Shown: positions 6,938 through 13,582, counted from the stretch's first letter. The stretch: 16,263 nt of DNA from Frankiales bacterium (GCA_025966295.1 JAOPVD010000248.1:1-16263); one strand, 5' to 3'. Translations and numbers: made by a program. Notes: generated from the letters alone by a model not told the origin.

Positions 6938-7975
6938 TCAGCCGCGGCGCGAGGTGGGCCGCATCGCGTCGACGACCAGGTCGCCGTTGCGCACGACCGG
7001 CTCGTCGTCGAGGAACAGGTCGCAGCCGCGCATCGGGATGTCGAGGTGGCACGGGGTGTCGTTCGGCCCCCCGAGCTCGTTGTTGGGGCCGATCGAGAAC
7101 ATCACGTTGCCGTAGTAGGACCGCAGCTCCATCCCCATGCCGCCGGGGAACTGCGTCAGCCCGTGCCACTGGGCGCGCTCGTCCAGGCCCCAGCCGACGT
7201 GCGACATGCCGTAGCCCCGTGGGTCCTCGAAGGAGCGGATGTAGGAGCTGAGCAGGTCGGCGTCGAGGTCGCCGCGGATGTCGGTGATGAAGCCCTGCTC
7301 GACTGTCAGCGTGATAGGGGTCTGCACGTAGCTGTTGAACGGCAGCAGCACGTCCCCGGGCGACAGCACGATCGTGCCGTCGACGCCGTCGTCGGCGCCG
7401 CCGGTGAAGACGATGGCGGCCGGCCAGTGGTCCCAGCGCCCCGGTTCGTCGGTGTAGCCGTACTCCGACATCGTCGGGTACATCCCGATGCGGTAGGTGA
7501 CGTCGGTGCCCTGCGGGCTGGTGATGCGCATGGTGCTGGCCTTGGCGAGCAGCTCGTGGCCGACCTCGACCCGCTCGCGCAGTTCCTTGGTGGGGAACAG
7601 CCGCGCCAGCAGCGCGGTGGGCTCGACGGCCGTGAGGATCCGGGTGCCGGCGCGCTGGATGGCGAACTGCTCCTTGGAGAACAGCAGGAAGATGAGGTCG
7701 ATGACGATGTCCGCCTGCTCGAGCGCCTCGACCGCGCGTGGGTTGTTCTGCAGCTCCGAGGCGCCGACCTCCCACGCCCCCGAGCCGGACGACCCCGGCT
7801 CGGGCATCCGCATGTGGTAGGCGTTGGCGCCCAGCGACCGGGCGGCGTACAGGAAGGCGTCGGCGTAGTCGGCGCGCTCCGAGCCCTGCGACAGGACGAC
7901 CAGGGTCTCGCCCTCCTGCACCGCGCAGAGCTGCAGCTGCCGACGGCACAGCTCGGTCAGCATGGTCCGGTCCAT
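6938..7975 (-). CDS. nicX: 2,5-dihydroxypyridine 5,6-dioxygenase (NicX-like)
   Basis: 345 residues, near the 350 of Pseudomonas putida NicX, and alignable by eye along the whole length. Landmarks are GTRILTAVEP (110-119), EYGYTDEPGRWDHWP (171-185), SHVGWGL, and TPCHLDIP near 307-314. NicX is a mononuclear Fe(II) dioxygenase that opens 2,5-dihydroxypyridine to N-formylmaleamate. Its ligands H265, H318 and D320 correspond to H259, H310 and D312 here. The proposed catalytic base H105 appears as F99 (LLFSKEQ), an unexpected change. ATG 7975 is preceded by AGGAGG with a 4-nt gap, a strong site. It lies 22 bp after the NicD-like gene. The family is secure from context and sequence; identical substrate is less sure because of F99. 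Confidence 0.92.
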   Translation of the reverse strand: MDRTMLTELCRRQLQLCAVQEGETLVVLSQGSERADYADAFLYAARSLGANAYHMRMPEPGSSGSGAWEVGASELQNNPRAVEALEQADIVIDLIFLLFSKEQFAIQRAGTRILTAVEPTALLARLFPTKELRERVEVGHELLAKASTMRITSPQGTDVTYRIGMYPTMSEYGYTDEPGRWDHWPAAIVFTGGADDGVDGTIVLSPGDVLLPFNSYVQTPITLTVEQGFITDIRGDLDADLLSSYIRSFEDPRGYGMSHVGWGLDERAQWHGLTQFPGGMGMELRSYYGNVMFSIGPNNELGGPNDTPCHLDIPMRGCDLFLDDEPVVRNGDLVVDAMRPTSRRG

Positions 7976-7997
7976 GGGTCCTCCTGTAGTCGGGTGG

Positions 7998-8819
7998 CTA
8001 GCTCGGACGGGTCGACACGGGCAGGTGCTCGGCGAGCACCTGCAGGAAGCCGGGCAGGTTGTCCCACGGCACCATGTGGCCCGCATCGGGGACGGTGACG
8101 ATGGGCACTCGCGGGTTGCGGCGGTGCAGCTCGTCGGCGTCGATGCTGGTGACCACCGGGCTGTCACCGCCGCGGATGCACAGCGCCGGCTGGTCCAGCT
8201 GGTCCCATAGGCCGAGGAAGTCCTCGGTCTCGAAGCAGGTGTAGGTCTCCATCACGGCCTGCTCGTCGCAGGTCGTGAGGATCTGCGCCCGCAGCTCCAG
8301 CTCGGCCACCGGCCAGCGCGGGTAGTGGCCGCGCAGCTCCGCGGCCGTCGTCCCGCGCCGGGCCTGCTCCAGCTGCAGCAGGAACGAGGAGCGCGGGGTC
8401 GGGTACGGCAGCTGCCCGGGCCCCGTCACGGGTGGGTCCACGAGCACGACGGCGCCGGTCGTGGACCGGCCGTGCCGCACGGCGTGCGCAGCGGCGATCC
8501 GGGCGCCCAGGGAGTGGCCGAGCACCGTCGGCCGGGACAGGCCGAGGACCTCGATCAGCCCGGCGACGTCGTCGGCGTAGTCGGGGAGGGTGTAGCCGCC
8601 CGGCTCGGCACGGTCGCTCTCGCCCCTGCCGCGCAGGTCGGGCACGTGCACCCGGAAGTTGTCGCACAGCGCCGTGGCCAGGAAGGCGACCCCGGCCGCG
8701 GGCATCGTGATGCCCGGCAGGACCAGCAGGTCAGGCGCCTGCTCGGGGCCGAACTGCAGCACCCGGTGGCGCAGGCCGTTCGCCTGCACCACCGTGCTCA
8801 CCGCCGCCAGGCCGGTCAC
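7998..8819 (-). CDS. nicD: N-formylmaleamate deformylase (NicD-like alpha/beta hydrolase)
   Basis: 273 residues (P. putida NicD about 266). It has the alpha/beta-hydrolase fold with oxyanion segment LPGITMPA (34-41), DLRGRGES (61-68), the nucleophile elbow GHSLGAR (S103), the acid D128 in VLVDPPVTGPG and the catalytic H248 in DAGHMVPWD. These triad positions and flanking words match the S101/D125/H245 triad of NicD closely. It hydrolyses N-formylmaleamate to maleamate and formate. Start GTG 8819 gives the homologous N-terminus and a 4-bp overlap (GTGA) with the maleate isomerase stop; the much longer frame upstream overlaps that gene and is rejected. It sits between the NicE- and NicX-like genes, as expected for one pathway. 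Confidence 0.92.
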   Translation of the reverse strand: MTGLAAVSTVVQANGLRHRVLQFGPEQAPDLLVLPGITMPAAGVAFLATALCDNFRVHVPDLRGRGESDRAEPGGYTLPDYADDVAGLIEVLGLSRPTVLGHSLGARIAAAHAVRHGRSTTGAVVLVDPPVTGPGQLPYPTPRSSFLLQLEQARRGTTAAELRGHYPRWPVAELELRAQILTTCDEQAVMETYTCFETEDFLGLWDQLDQPALCIRGGDSPVVTSIDADELHRRNPRVPIVTVPDAGHMVPWDNLPGFLQVLAEHLPVSTRPS

Positions 8820-9592
8820 CCCCGCGGCCTCGCGGGCGCGGTCTCCCGACGGAGCGCGGCGCCACCGCCCGGCACGTCGATGTCGAGGTCCAGGGCCTTC
8901 AGGATCTCGCGGGTGGTGGCGGTCGCGGCGGTCACCACTGGCAGCCCGTAGGCGTCCTCGACGGCCTGCACGGCCGCCAGGCTGGGCATCTGCACGCAGG
9001 CCGAGAGCACGATCCCGTCCGCCGACGACAGGTCCAGCTTCGCGACGTGCTCGGGCAGCAGGCTCGGGTCGAGCCGGCCCACCTCGCAGTTGTCGGCCAC
9101 GCTGAGGCTGACCGAGTCGACCACCTCGGTGCCGCTGTCGCGCAGGTAGTCCACGACCAGTGCGGTGAGCGATGGCATGTACGGCGCCACGACCGCCACC
9201 CGGCGCAGACCGAGCTCCGGCAGGGTCCGCACCAAAGCCCCGGCGCTGCTGGTCACACCGGCGGCCGCGGACCGGCCGTCGCGCACGACCTTGGCCAGCC
9301 GCGCCTCGACGTCGGCGTGTGCGCCGGCGCCCCGGGCCATGACGGCGACCAGGCAGGCATAGGCGACGACGTCGACATCGGCGTCGGTGACCTCGGCGGC
9401 GCACCGCTCGCTGTCGTCGACCATCCGGGCCAGCGACTCGGCGTCGACCTTGTGCAGGCGGGCCCGGCTGGCGTGGAACGTGAACTCGCAGTCGTGCGCC
9501 CGGCCGTACCGGCCCAGCAGCGCCGGGAGTTCGGTCTCCATCGTGGTGTTGGAGCTCGGGACGATGAGCCCGATCCGATGCTGGCCGGTCAT
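8816..9592 (-). CDS. nicE: Maleate cis-trans isomerase (NicE-like, Asp/Glu racemase superfamily)
   Basis: 258 residues. It has the N-terminal GLIVPSSNTTMETELP signature of maleate isomerases and arylmalonate decarboxylases. Both catalytic cysteines are present: C80 in AYACLVAVMARG and C199 in VLSACVQMPSL. With two Cys the protein fits maleate isomerase (maleate to fumarate) rather than a one-Cys decarboxylase. It would act as the last step, feeding fumarate to the TCA cycle. Start ATG 9592 overlaps the amidase stop by 4 bp (ATGA), with GGTGAC just upstream; the stop overlaps the NicD-like start. The C-terminal 25 residues (PGGGAALRRETAPARPRG) look unstructured. Confidence 0.92.
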   Translation of the reverse strand: MTGQHRIGLIVPSSNTTMETELPALLGRYGRAHDCEFTFHASRARLHKVDAESLARMVDDSERCAAEVTDADVDVVAYACLVAVMARGAGAHADVEARLAKVVRDGRSAAAGVTSSAGALVRTLPELGLRRVAVVAPYMPSLTALVVDYLRDSGTEVVDSVSLSVADNCEVGRLDPSLLPEHVAKLDLSSADGIVLSACVQMPSLAAVQAVEDAYGLPVVTAATATTREILKALDLDIDVPGGGAALRRETAPARPRG

Positions 9593-10263
9593 GTGGTCAC
9601 CTCGGTGAGGGCAGGGGAGTCCTGCGGCGGTTGGGAGGTCTCGGGTCCGCCGGCCAGGTACGCCTCGGCGTCCGCCAGGCTGACGACGTCGGCGTACTTG
9701 GCCTGCATGTCGAACAGGTTGGCGTCGTGCGGCGCCTGCGCGCGGTCCGCGACGCACTCGCGCGGCACCAGCACGCCGTAGCCGCTCTGCACCGCGTCCA
9801 CGACGCTGGCCCGCACGCAACCGCTGGTGGTGGCGCCGCAGACGACCAGCGTGTCGGTACCGCAGCTCGCCAGCAGTGCCGCCAGCCCGGTGCCGAAGAA
9901 GGCCGAGGCGCCGTGCTTGACGACGACGGTGTCCGCCGGGTCGCGGGGCAGCCGCGGGTCGAGCTCGACCGCCGGGGACCCGGCCTGCAGCGCCGCGAGC
10001 CCGGGGGCCTTGTGCAGCCAGGCCCGCCCCTCGAGCGGGCTGCTGAAGGCGATGGTGGTGAAGATGACCGGCACGCCGCGCCGATGGGCGGTGGCGACGA
10101 GCTGCGCGGTCGCCAGCACCGCCTCCGTCATGTCCGCGCCGGTCGGGTAGGCCGGGTCGGTGAAGCCGCGGCTGAAGTCGACCACGAGCAGCGCCGGCCG
10201 CGCGCCACGCACGACCGGGGCCCCGAAACCGGCCCGGTCGTAGACCTCCGCCGTGCTGCTCAT
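9589..10263 (-). CDS. nicF: Maleamate amidohydrolase (NicF-like, isochorismatase family)
   Basis: 224 residues with the cysteine-hydrolase triad D29 (LLVVDFSRGF), K116 (VVVKHGASAFFGT) and C149 (VCGATTSGCVRASVVDA). The N-terminal YDRAGFGAP..GARPALLVVDF resembles maleamate amidases such as NicF. It hydrolyses maleamate to maleate and ammonia. ATG 10263 is chosen as start because homology begins there, with AAGGGG 11 nt upstream; the alternative ATG at 10332 would place the start inside the promoter/operator region. It is the first gene of a five-gene minus-strand operon and is coupled by overlap to the maleate isomerase. The C-terminal tail (about 207-224) is Pro/Ser-rich and likely disordered. 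Generic N-carbamoyl hydrolases share the fold; context decides the call. Confidence 0.9.
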   Translation of the reverse strand: MSSTAEVYDRAGFGAPVVRGARPALLVVDFSRGFTDPAYPTGADMTEAVLATAQLVATAHRRGVPVIFTTIAFSSPLEGRAWLHKAPGLAALQAGSPAVELDPRLPRDPADTVVVKHGASAFFGTGLAALLASCGTDTLVVCGATTSGCVRASVVDAVQSGYGVLVPRECVADRAQAPHDANLFDMQAKYADVVSLADAEAYLAGGPETSQPPQDSPALTEVTT

Positions 10264-10296
10264 GCCCGAGCACACCCCTTCGTCAAGACAACCGAT

Positions 10297-10307
10297 TGGT
10301 GGGACCA
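10297..10307. promoter_or_regulatory. FadR-type operator candidate 1 (TGGTGGGACCA)
   Basis: TGGT-NNN-ACCA dyad fitting the FadR-subfamily pattern TNGTNNNACNA. It overlaps the putative minus-strand -10 of the nicF-like promoter, 34 bp before the start codon. The identical 11-mer occurs at 13625-13635 before the FadR-like gene, so that regulator probably controls this operon. Confidence 0.6.
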
Positions 10308-10322
10308 TCCTGCCAACTTGGA

Positions 10323-10355
10323 GCCCTGTCAAGGGGGAAGTGGCCCTTGCAGGGC
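10323..10355. promoter_or_regulatory. 33-bp interrupted dyad overlapping the minus-strand -35
   Basis: GCCCTG (10323-10328), one unpaired T, CAAGGG (10330-10335), an 8-nt centre, then CCCTTG (10344-10349) and CAGGGC (10350-10355). This gives 12 paired positions per arm. The left arm contains the minus-strand TTGACA. It could be an operator for a second regulator; a transcript hairpin or terminator is less likely, since it would lie upstream of both promoters' starts. Confidence 0.5.
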
Positions 10356-10406
10356 AACAAGTTTCAGCCTTCTTGCATGATCGAGAGGCTTGACAGGATG
10401 GGCCAC

Positions 10407-10417
10407 TGGTAGGACCT
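10407..10417. promoter_or_regulatory. FadR-type operator candidate 2 (TGGTAGGACCT)
   Basis: It matches operator 1 at 9 of 11 positions, with the TGGT half intact and the other half as ACCT. It lies 11 bp downstream of the plus-strand TTGACA, where a repressor would block the ubiX-ubiD promoter. Weaker than candidate 1. Confidence 0.4.
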
Positions 10418-10523
10418 TGCGACGAGGCAGCCGGCGATCGGCGGCGAGGAGCTCGGGAGGCTGGTTCTGTCCGGCGAGAACAGGCAGGCGCTCCGACCGG
10501 CGGACCGTCGCGCTGAGCGCATC

Positions 10524-11171
10524 GTGGTGGGGATGACCGGGGCCTCGGGGTCGATCCTCGGCGTCCGGCTGCTGCAGGCGCTGCAGCAGTCCGGGGTGGA
10601 GTCGCACCTGGTCATGACCGAGTGGGCGAAGCGGACGCTGCGCATCGAGACGGACTACTCCGAGCAGGATGTGGCCGACCTGGCCACCCGCGTCTACCGG
10701 GTGGACAACCAGGCCGCGGCCATCAGCAGCGGGTCGTTCCGCACCGACGGCATGGTCGTCATCCCGTGCAGCATGAACACGGTGGCCGCCATGGCGCACG
10801 GCCTCAGCGAGAACCTCGTGACCCGCGCGGCGGACGTGACGCTGAAGGAGCGCAAGCCCCTGGTGGTGGTGCCGCGCGAGACGCCGCTCACCCTGATCCA
10901 CCTGCGCAACCTCGTGACGCTCACCGAGGCGGGCGCCCGCATCGTGCCGCCGATGCCCGGGTTCTACAACCGGCCGAAGGACGTGGACGAGGTGGTCTGG
11001 CACATCGTCGCGCGGGTGCTCGACCAGCTCGGGATCGACAACGACCTGACGCGCCGTTGGGGCCCGTCAGAGCCCGCCGCCCCGCTCGACCTGGCCGAGC
11101 TCGACGCGTCCCCGCGCCGACTGGCGCACCTGCCTGGCGGCGACCGCACCGATGAGAGGGACAAGCCGTGA
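10524..11171 (+). CDS. ubiX: UbiX-type flavin prenyltransferase
   Basis: Makes prenylated FMN from reduced FMN and dimethylallyl (mono/pyro)phosphate for the adjacent UbiD-type enzyme. 215 residues: FMN/phosphate loop GMTGASGS (3-10), SGSFRTDGMVVIPCSM, RAADVTLKERKPLVVVPRETPL and MPGFYNRPKDVDEVV, all typical. GTG 10524 is the only ordinary start in the open frame, but homologues usually have about 6-8 residues before the glycine motif. The codons just upstream (ERIV) would complete the first beta strand, so the true start may be upstream at a non-standard codon such as CTG 10461/10467. The C-terminal 35 residues are an extension with an acidic/Ala-Pro-rich part. It overlaps the UbiD start by 4 bp (GTGA). 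Confidence 0.92.
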   Translation: MVGMTGASGSILGVRLLQALQQSGVESHLVMTEWAKRTLRIETDYSEQDVADLATRVYRVDNQAAAISSGSFRTDGMVVIPCSMNTVAAMAHGLSENLVTRAADVTLKERKPLVVVPRETPLTLIHLRNLVTLTEAGARIVPPMPGFYNRPKDVDEVVWHIVARVLDQLGIDNDLTRRWGPSEPAAPLDLAELDASPRRLAHLPGGDRTDERDKP

Positions 11172-12568
11172 CCGCTTCGAAGAACCTGCGCACGTTCCTG
11201 GCCGAGTACGGCGCGGCCTTCCCGCAGGACTACCTCACGATCGACAAGCCGATCGAGCCTGCGGAGTACGACGCGACGGCGATCCTCGAGCACTTGGACC
11301 GGCGCGGCGAGCGCCCGATGGTGCTGTTCCAGCAGCCGAGCAACCTGGTCGGCGAGCTGTCGTCGGTGCCGCTGCTCATGAACGTCTTCGCGACCCGCGC
11401 CCGCTGCGCCTTCGCGCTCGGCCTGGACCCGGAGCAGACCGGGCTGCCGCTCGCCCTCGGCTACGCCGAGAAGGGGACGCACCCCATGGAGCCGGTCGTG
11501 GTGCGCGCCGACGAGGCACCGGTCCACGAGGTCATCGCGAGCGGCGACCAGGTCGACCTGCGCGAGCTGCCCATCCCGATCCACTCCGAGGGCGACTTCG
11601 GGCCCTGCCTGACCATGACGCTGGCGGTGAAGGACCCGGTGTCGGGCGCCTACAACGTCTCGTTCATCAAGGCCTTCTACGACTTCGACGACCCGCGCCG
11701 GCTGCGGATCACGATCCACTCGCCCGACAGCGAGCGCGCCCTGGCCTACTACGAGGAGCGCAACCTGCCGATGCCGATCGTGGCCGTCCTCGGCCACCAC
11801 CCGGCGTTCTACCTGGGGTCCATGGGCCTCACGCCGTACCAGGAGGACGACTACCACACGATCGGCGGCTTCCTCGGCGAGCCGCTGCGGCTGACGCCCT
11901 CGCACACCTGGGGCTCGGACTTCATGGTGCCGGCCGACGCCGAGCTGGTCATCGAGGGCGTGGTGCCGCCCGGCACCCGGATGATCGCCGACCCGTTCGG
12001 GGACATCACCCGGCAGTACCAGGCGCAGACCCTGCGCCCGGTCATGAACGTCACTGCCGTGACCCGCCGCCGCGACGCCATCATGCAGGACGTCTTCGCC
12101 GGCCACCACGACCACTTCACGGCCGGGCAGATCCCCAAGGAGGGGACCATCTACAACACCCTTCGCCGGCGGTTCGGCGACGTGGTGACCGCGGTGCACA
12201 TGCCGTACTCCGGCTGTGGGCGGCTGGCCTGCTACATCTCGATCGACAAGAAGCGCGAGGGGCAGGCCAAGACGGTGGCCATGGCCGCGCTGCTCGAGGC
12301 CTGGACGGTCGAGGTGTGCGTCGTCGTCGACCAGGTCATCGACGTCTACTCCGAGCAGGACGTCATCTGGGCGACGCTCGTGAACGTCGACCCCAGCCGC
12401 GACGTCGACCTGCTGCACAACGTGCCGAACGTGTTCACCACGCAGATGGGCGGCAGCAAGGTGATCATCGATGCCACCCGGCCACTGGACCGCACGATGC
12501 CGGAGATGAACCGGGTGCCGCAGGACGCGCTCGACCGGATCCGCCTCGACGACTACCTCGGAAGGTGA
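11168..12568 (+). CDS. UbiD-family prenyl-FMN-dependent decarboxylase with altered catalytic triad
   Basis: 466 residues, full length for the family. Reversible (de)carboxylation of an aromatic or heteroaromatic acid is the family activity. The metal/prFMN-phosphate site is intact: N163, H184 and E226 match Fdc1 N168, H191 and E233, with the same N-to-catalytic and H-to-E spacings. The catalytic R173-E277-E282 triad of Fdc1 maps to K168, A274 and D279 (NVSFIKAF and ADPFGD). The C-terminal block (VIWATLVNVDPSRDV; SKVIIDATRPL) is typical of phenolic-acid decarboxylase C subunits. It is coupled to ubiX by 4 bp and followed 4 bp later by a zinc-ribbon gene, like the ubiX/ubiD/small-subunit (BsdBCD, VdcBCD) layout. 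The shared regulatory region points to a pyridine carboxylate as substrate; this is inference. Confidence 0.9.
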   Translation: MTASKNLRTFLAEYGAAFPQDYLTIDKPIEPAEYDATAILEHLDRRGERPMVLFQQPSNLVGELSSVPLLMNVFATRARCAFALGLDPEQTGLPLALGYAEKGTHPMEPVVVRADEAPVHEVIASGDQVDLRELPIPIHSEGDFGPCLTMTLAVKDPVSGAYNVSFIKAFYDFDDPRRLRITIHSPDSERALAYYEERNLPMPIVAVLGHHPAFYLGSMGLTPYQEDDYHTIGGFLGEPLRLTPSHTWGSDFMVPADAELVIEGVVPPGTRMIADPFGDITRQYQAQTLRPVMNVTAVTRRRDAIMQDVFAGHHDHFTAGQIPKEGTIYNTLRRRFGDVVTAVHMPYSGCGRLACYISIDKKREGQAKTVAMAALLEAWTVEVCVVVDQVIDVYSEQDVIWATLVNVDPSRDVDLLHNVPNVFTTQMGGSKVIIDATRPLDRTMPEMNRVPQDALDRIRLDDYLGR

Positions 12569-12572
12569 CCTG

Positions 12573-12725
12573 ATGGACCGCTTGTTCAACGTGACGTGCA
12601 CCTGTGGCAAGAGCTTCCCGGTGGACTACGGCATCCGGTTCGCCGATGTCGACCTCGAGTGCCCGTACTGCCGCACCAAGTTCCGGGTCGAGCAGGCCGT
12701 GCGCATCGACGAGCGCTGGGGCTGA
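12573..12725 (+). CDS. 50-residue zinc-ribbon protein, putative decarboxylase small subunit
   Basis: It starts at ATG 12573, 4 bp after the UbiD stop, with GAAGG 7 nt upstream. The product begins MDRLFNVTCTCGKSF and ends in VRIDERWG. Two cysteine pairs, C9-x-C11 and C30-x2-C33 (CPYC), make a probable zinc ribbon. BsdD/VdcD, the small third proteins of phenolic-acid decarboxylase operons, are also short Cys-pair proteins in the same position. The role here is therefore probably accessory to the UbiD enzyme (assembly, stability or cofactor handling), by analogy only. No clear sequence identity to BsdD beyond the Cys pairs can be claimed by eye. Confidence 0.8.
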   Translation: MDRLFNVTCTCGKSFPVDYGIRFADVDLECPYCRTKFRVEQAVRIDERWG

Positions 12726-12755
12726 GCCCAACCCCGCCCCTGGACCGACCCCTCT

Positions 12756-12822
12756 GGTGATCCACGGAACCGGCGCCCCGCTTTCAGGGCCTCAGACGTG
12801 GGCGCCGGTTCCGTGGATCACC
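12756..12822. terminator. Perfect 23-bp inverted repeat, probable bidirectional terminator
   Basis: The left arm 12756-12778 (starting GGTGATCCACGG) is fully complementary to the right arm 12800-12822, around a 21-nt loop. It starts 30 bp after the zinc-ribbon stop and ends 25 bp before the stop of the convergent FadR-like gene. No U tract on either strand, as is common for actinobacterial terminators. The arm length is unusual, and it could also be a copy of a dispersed palindromic repeat. Confidence 0.75.
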
Positions 12823-12847
12823 GGGTGGGGGGCTGAGGAAGGGCCGG

Positions 12848-13582
12848 TCAGGAACGGCGGGGTACGACGGCGTCGACGGCGCCGAGGTGCTCGGTCGTCG
12901 CGGTCCGGGCCGCCTCGGGGTCGGCGGCCAGGATGGCGTCGAGGATCTCGCGGTGCCCCTTGGCGACCCGCCGGGCGGCCGGCCCGCTGGTCGTCACCAG
13001 GTGCGCCCGGAAGTCCACCAGCAGCTCGTCGAGCGCGTCGTGCAGCGCGATGACGATGGGGTTGCCGGTCGCCAGCGCGATGGCCCGGTGGAAGTTGGCA
13101 TCGGCCCGAGCCGAGGACTCGGCCGAGGTCGTGGAGCCGCGGGCGGACAGCGCCCGGGTGTAGGCCTGGAAGGCGTCGTTGAGCACGGCCACCGACGACG
13201 GGTTGAGCTTCGTCGCGGCCAGCGCCGAGACCTGCGGCTCGAAGGTGCGCCGGAACTCGATGACCTGGTCGACCAGCGTGCCCGACAGCGAGATGACCGA
13301 GCGCAGCGGCGCCATCATCTCCTGCGGGTCCGCCGACCGGACGTGCGTGCCCTGGCCACGGCGGCGCTCGACCAGGCCGAGCACCTCGAGCTCACGGAGC
13401 GCCTCGCGCACCGAGTTGCGCCCCACGCCGAACATCTCCGCGAGGCTCCGCTCGGGCGGCAGCCGGTCGCCGGGGGCGATGGTCCCGGCGCGGATCATGG
13501 CCTGCAGCTGCTCGACGACGAGCTGCGAGATGCGACCGTTGACGATCGGCTCGACGCTGCCGAAAGCCGTTGCCGGGGTCAT
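12848..13582 (-). CDS. FadR-type GntR/FCD transcriptional regulator
   Basis: 244 residues. The winged helix-turn-helix (about 15-82) contains GDRLPPERSLAEMFGVGRNSVREALRELEVLGLVE and the wing RRGQGTHV. The FCD domain has D161, H165 (in DANFHRAIALATGN), H210 and H232 as probable metal ligands. Start ATG 13582 is preferred, with GGAGGGG 11 nt upstream; the in-frame ATG at 13639 would put the operator inside the coding region. Its upstream region carries the TGGTGGGACCA site that also precedes the nicF-like gene. It probably represses itself and the divergent nic/ubiD operons, with a pathway intermediate as inducer (inference). It is transcribed towards the decarboxylase operon, separated by the 23-bp inverted repeat. 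Confidence 0.9.
   Translation of the reverse strand: MTPATAFGSVEPIVNGRISQLVVEQLQAMIRAGTIAPGDRLPPERSLAEMFGVGRNSVREALRELEVLGLVERRRGQGTHVRSADPQEMMAPLRSVISLSGTLVDQVIEFRRTFEPQVSALAATKLNPSSVAVLNDAFQAYTRALSARGSTTSAESSARADANFHRAIALATGNPIVIALHDALDELLVDFRAHLVTTSGPAARRVAKGHREILDAILAADPEAARTATTEHLGAVDAVVPRRS

Larger units (their letters stand above)
10264..10523. promoter_or_regulatory. 260-bp divergent regulatory region between the nic-type and ubiX-ubiD operons
   Basis: This is a gene-free stretch, AT-richer than its surroundings. Consensus -35 boxes face both ways: TTGACA on minus (10332-10327) and TTGACA on plus (10390-10395). On minus a 17-bp spacer leads to GATGGT (10309-10304). No good plus-strand -10 was found. 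Two inverted copies of a TTGRCAGGATGGKCC element (plus coordinates 10302-10316 and 10390-10404; 13 of 15 identical) bracket a further dyad. From about 10413 the region is open in the UbiX frame but has no ATG, GTG or TTG start before 10524. Confidence 0.6.

Noticed and set aside
5777..8098. 773-residue plus-strand open frame antisense to the hydroxylase and nicX-like genes
   Set aside because: Low-complexity Arg/Gly/Val/Gln-rich product with no recognisable fold, exactly opposite well-supported genes; a GC-driven shadow frame.
10281..10286. Minus-strand TTGACG (CGTCAA on plus) as a -35 box for the nicF-like gene
   Set aside because: It lies only 17 bp from the start codon, leaving no room for a -10 and leader; TTGACA at 10332-10327 is better placed.
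10264..10332. ATG at 10332 as the nicF-like start
   Set aside because: The added 23 residues have no family counterpart and are coded by the operator and promoter region.
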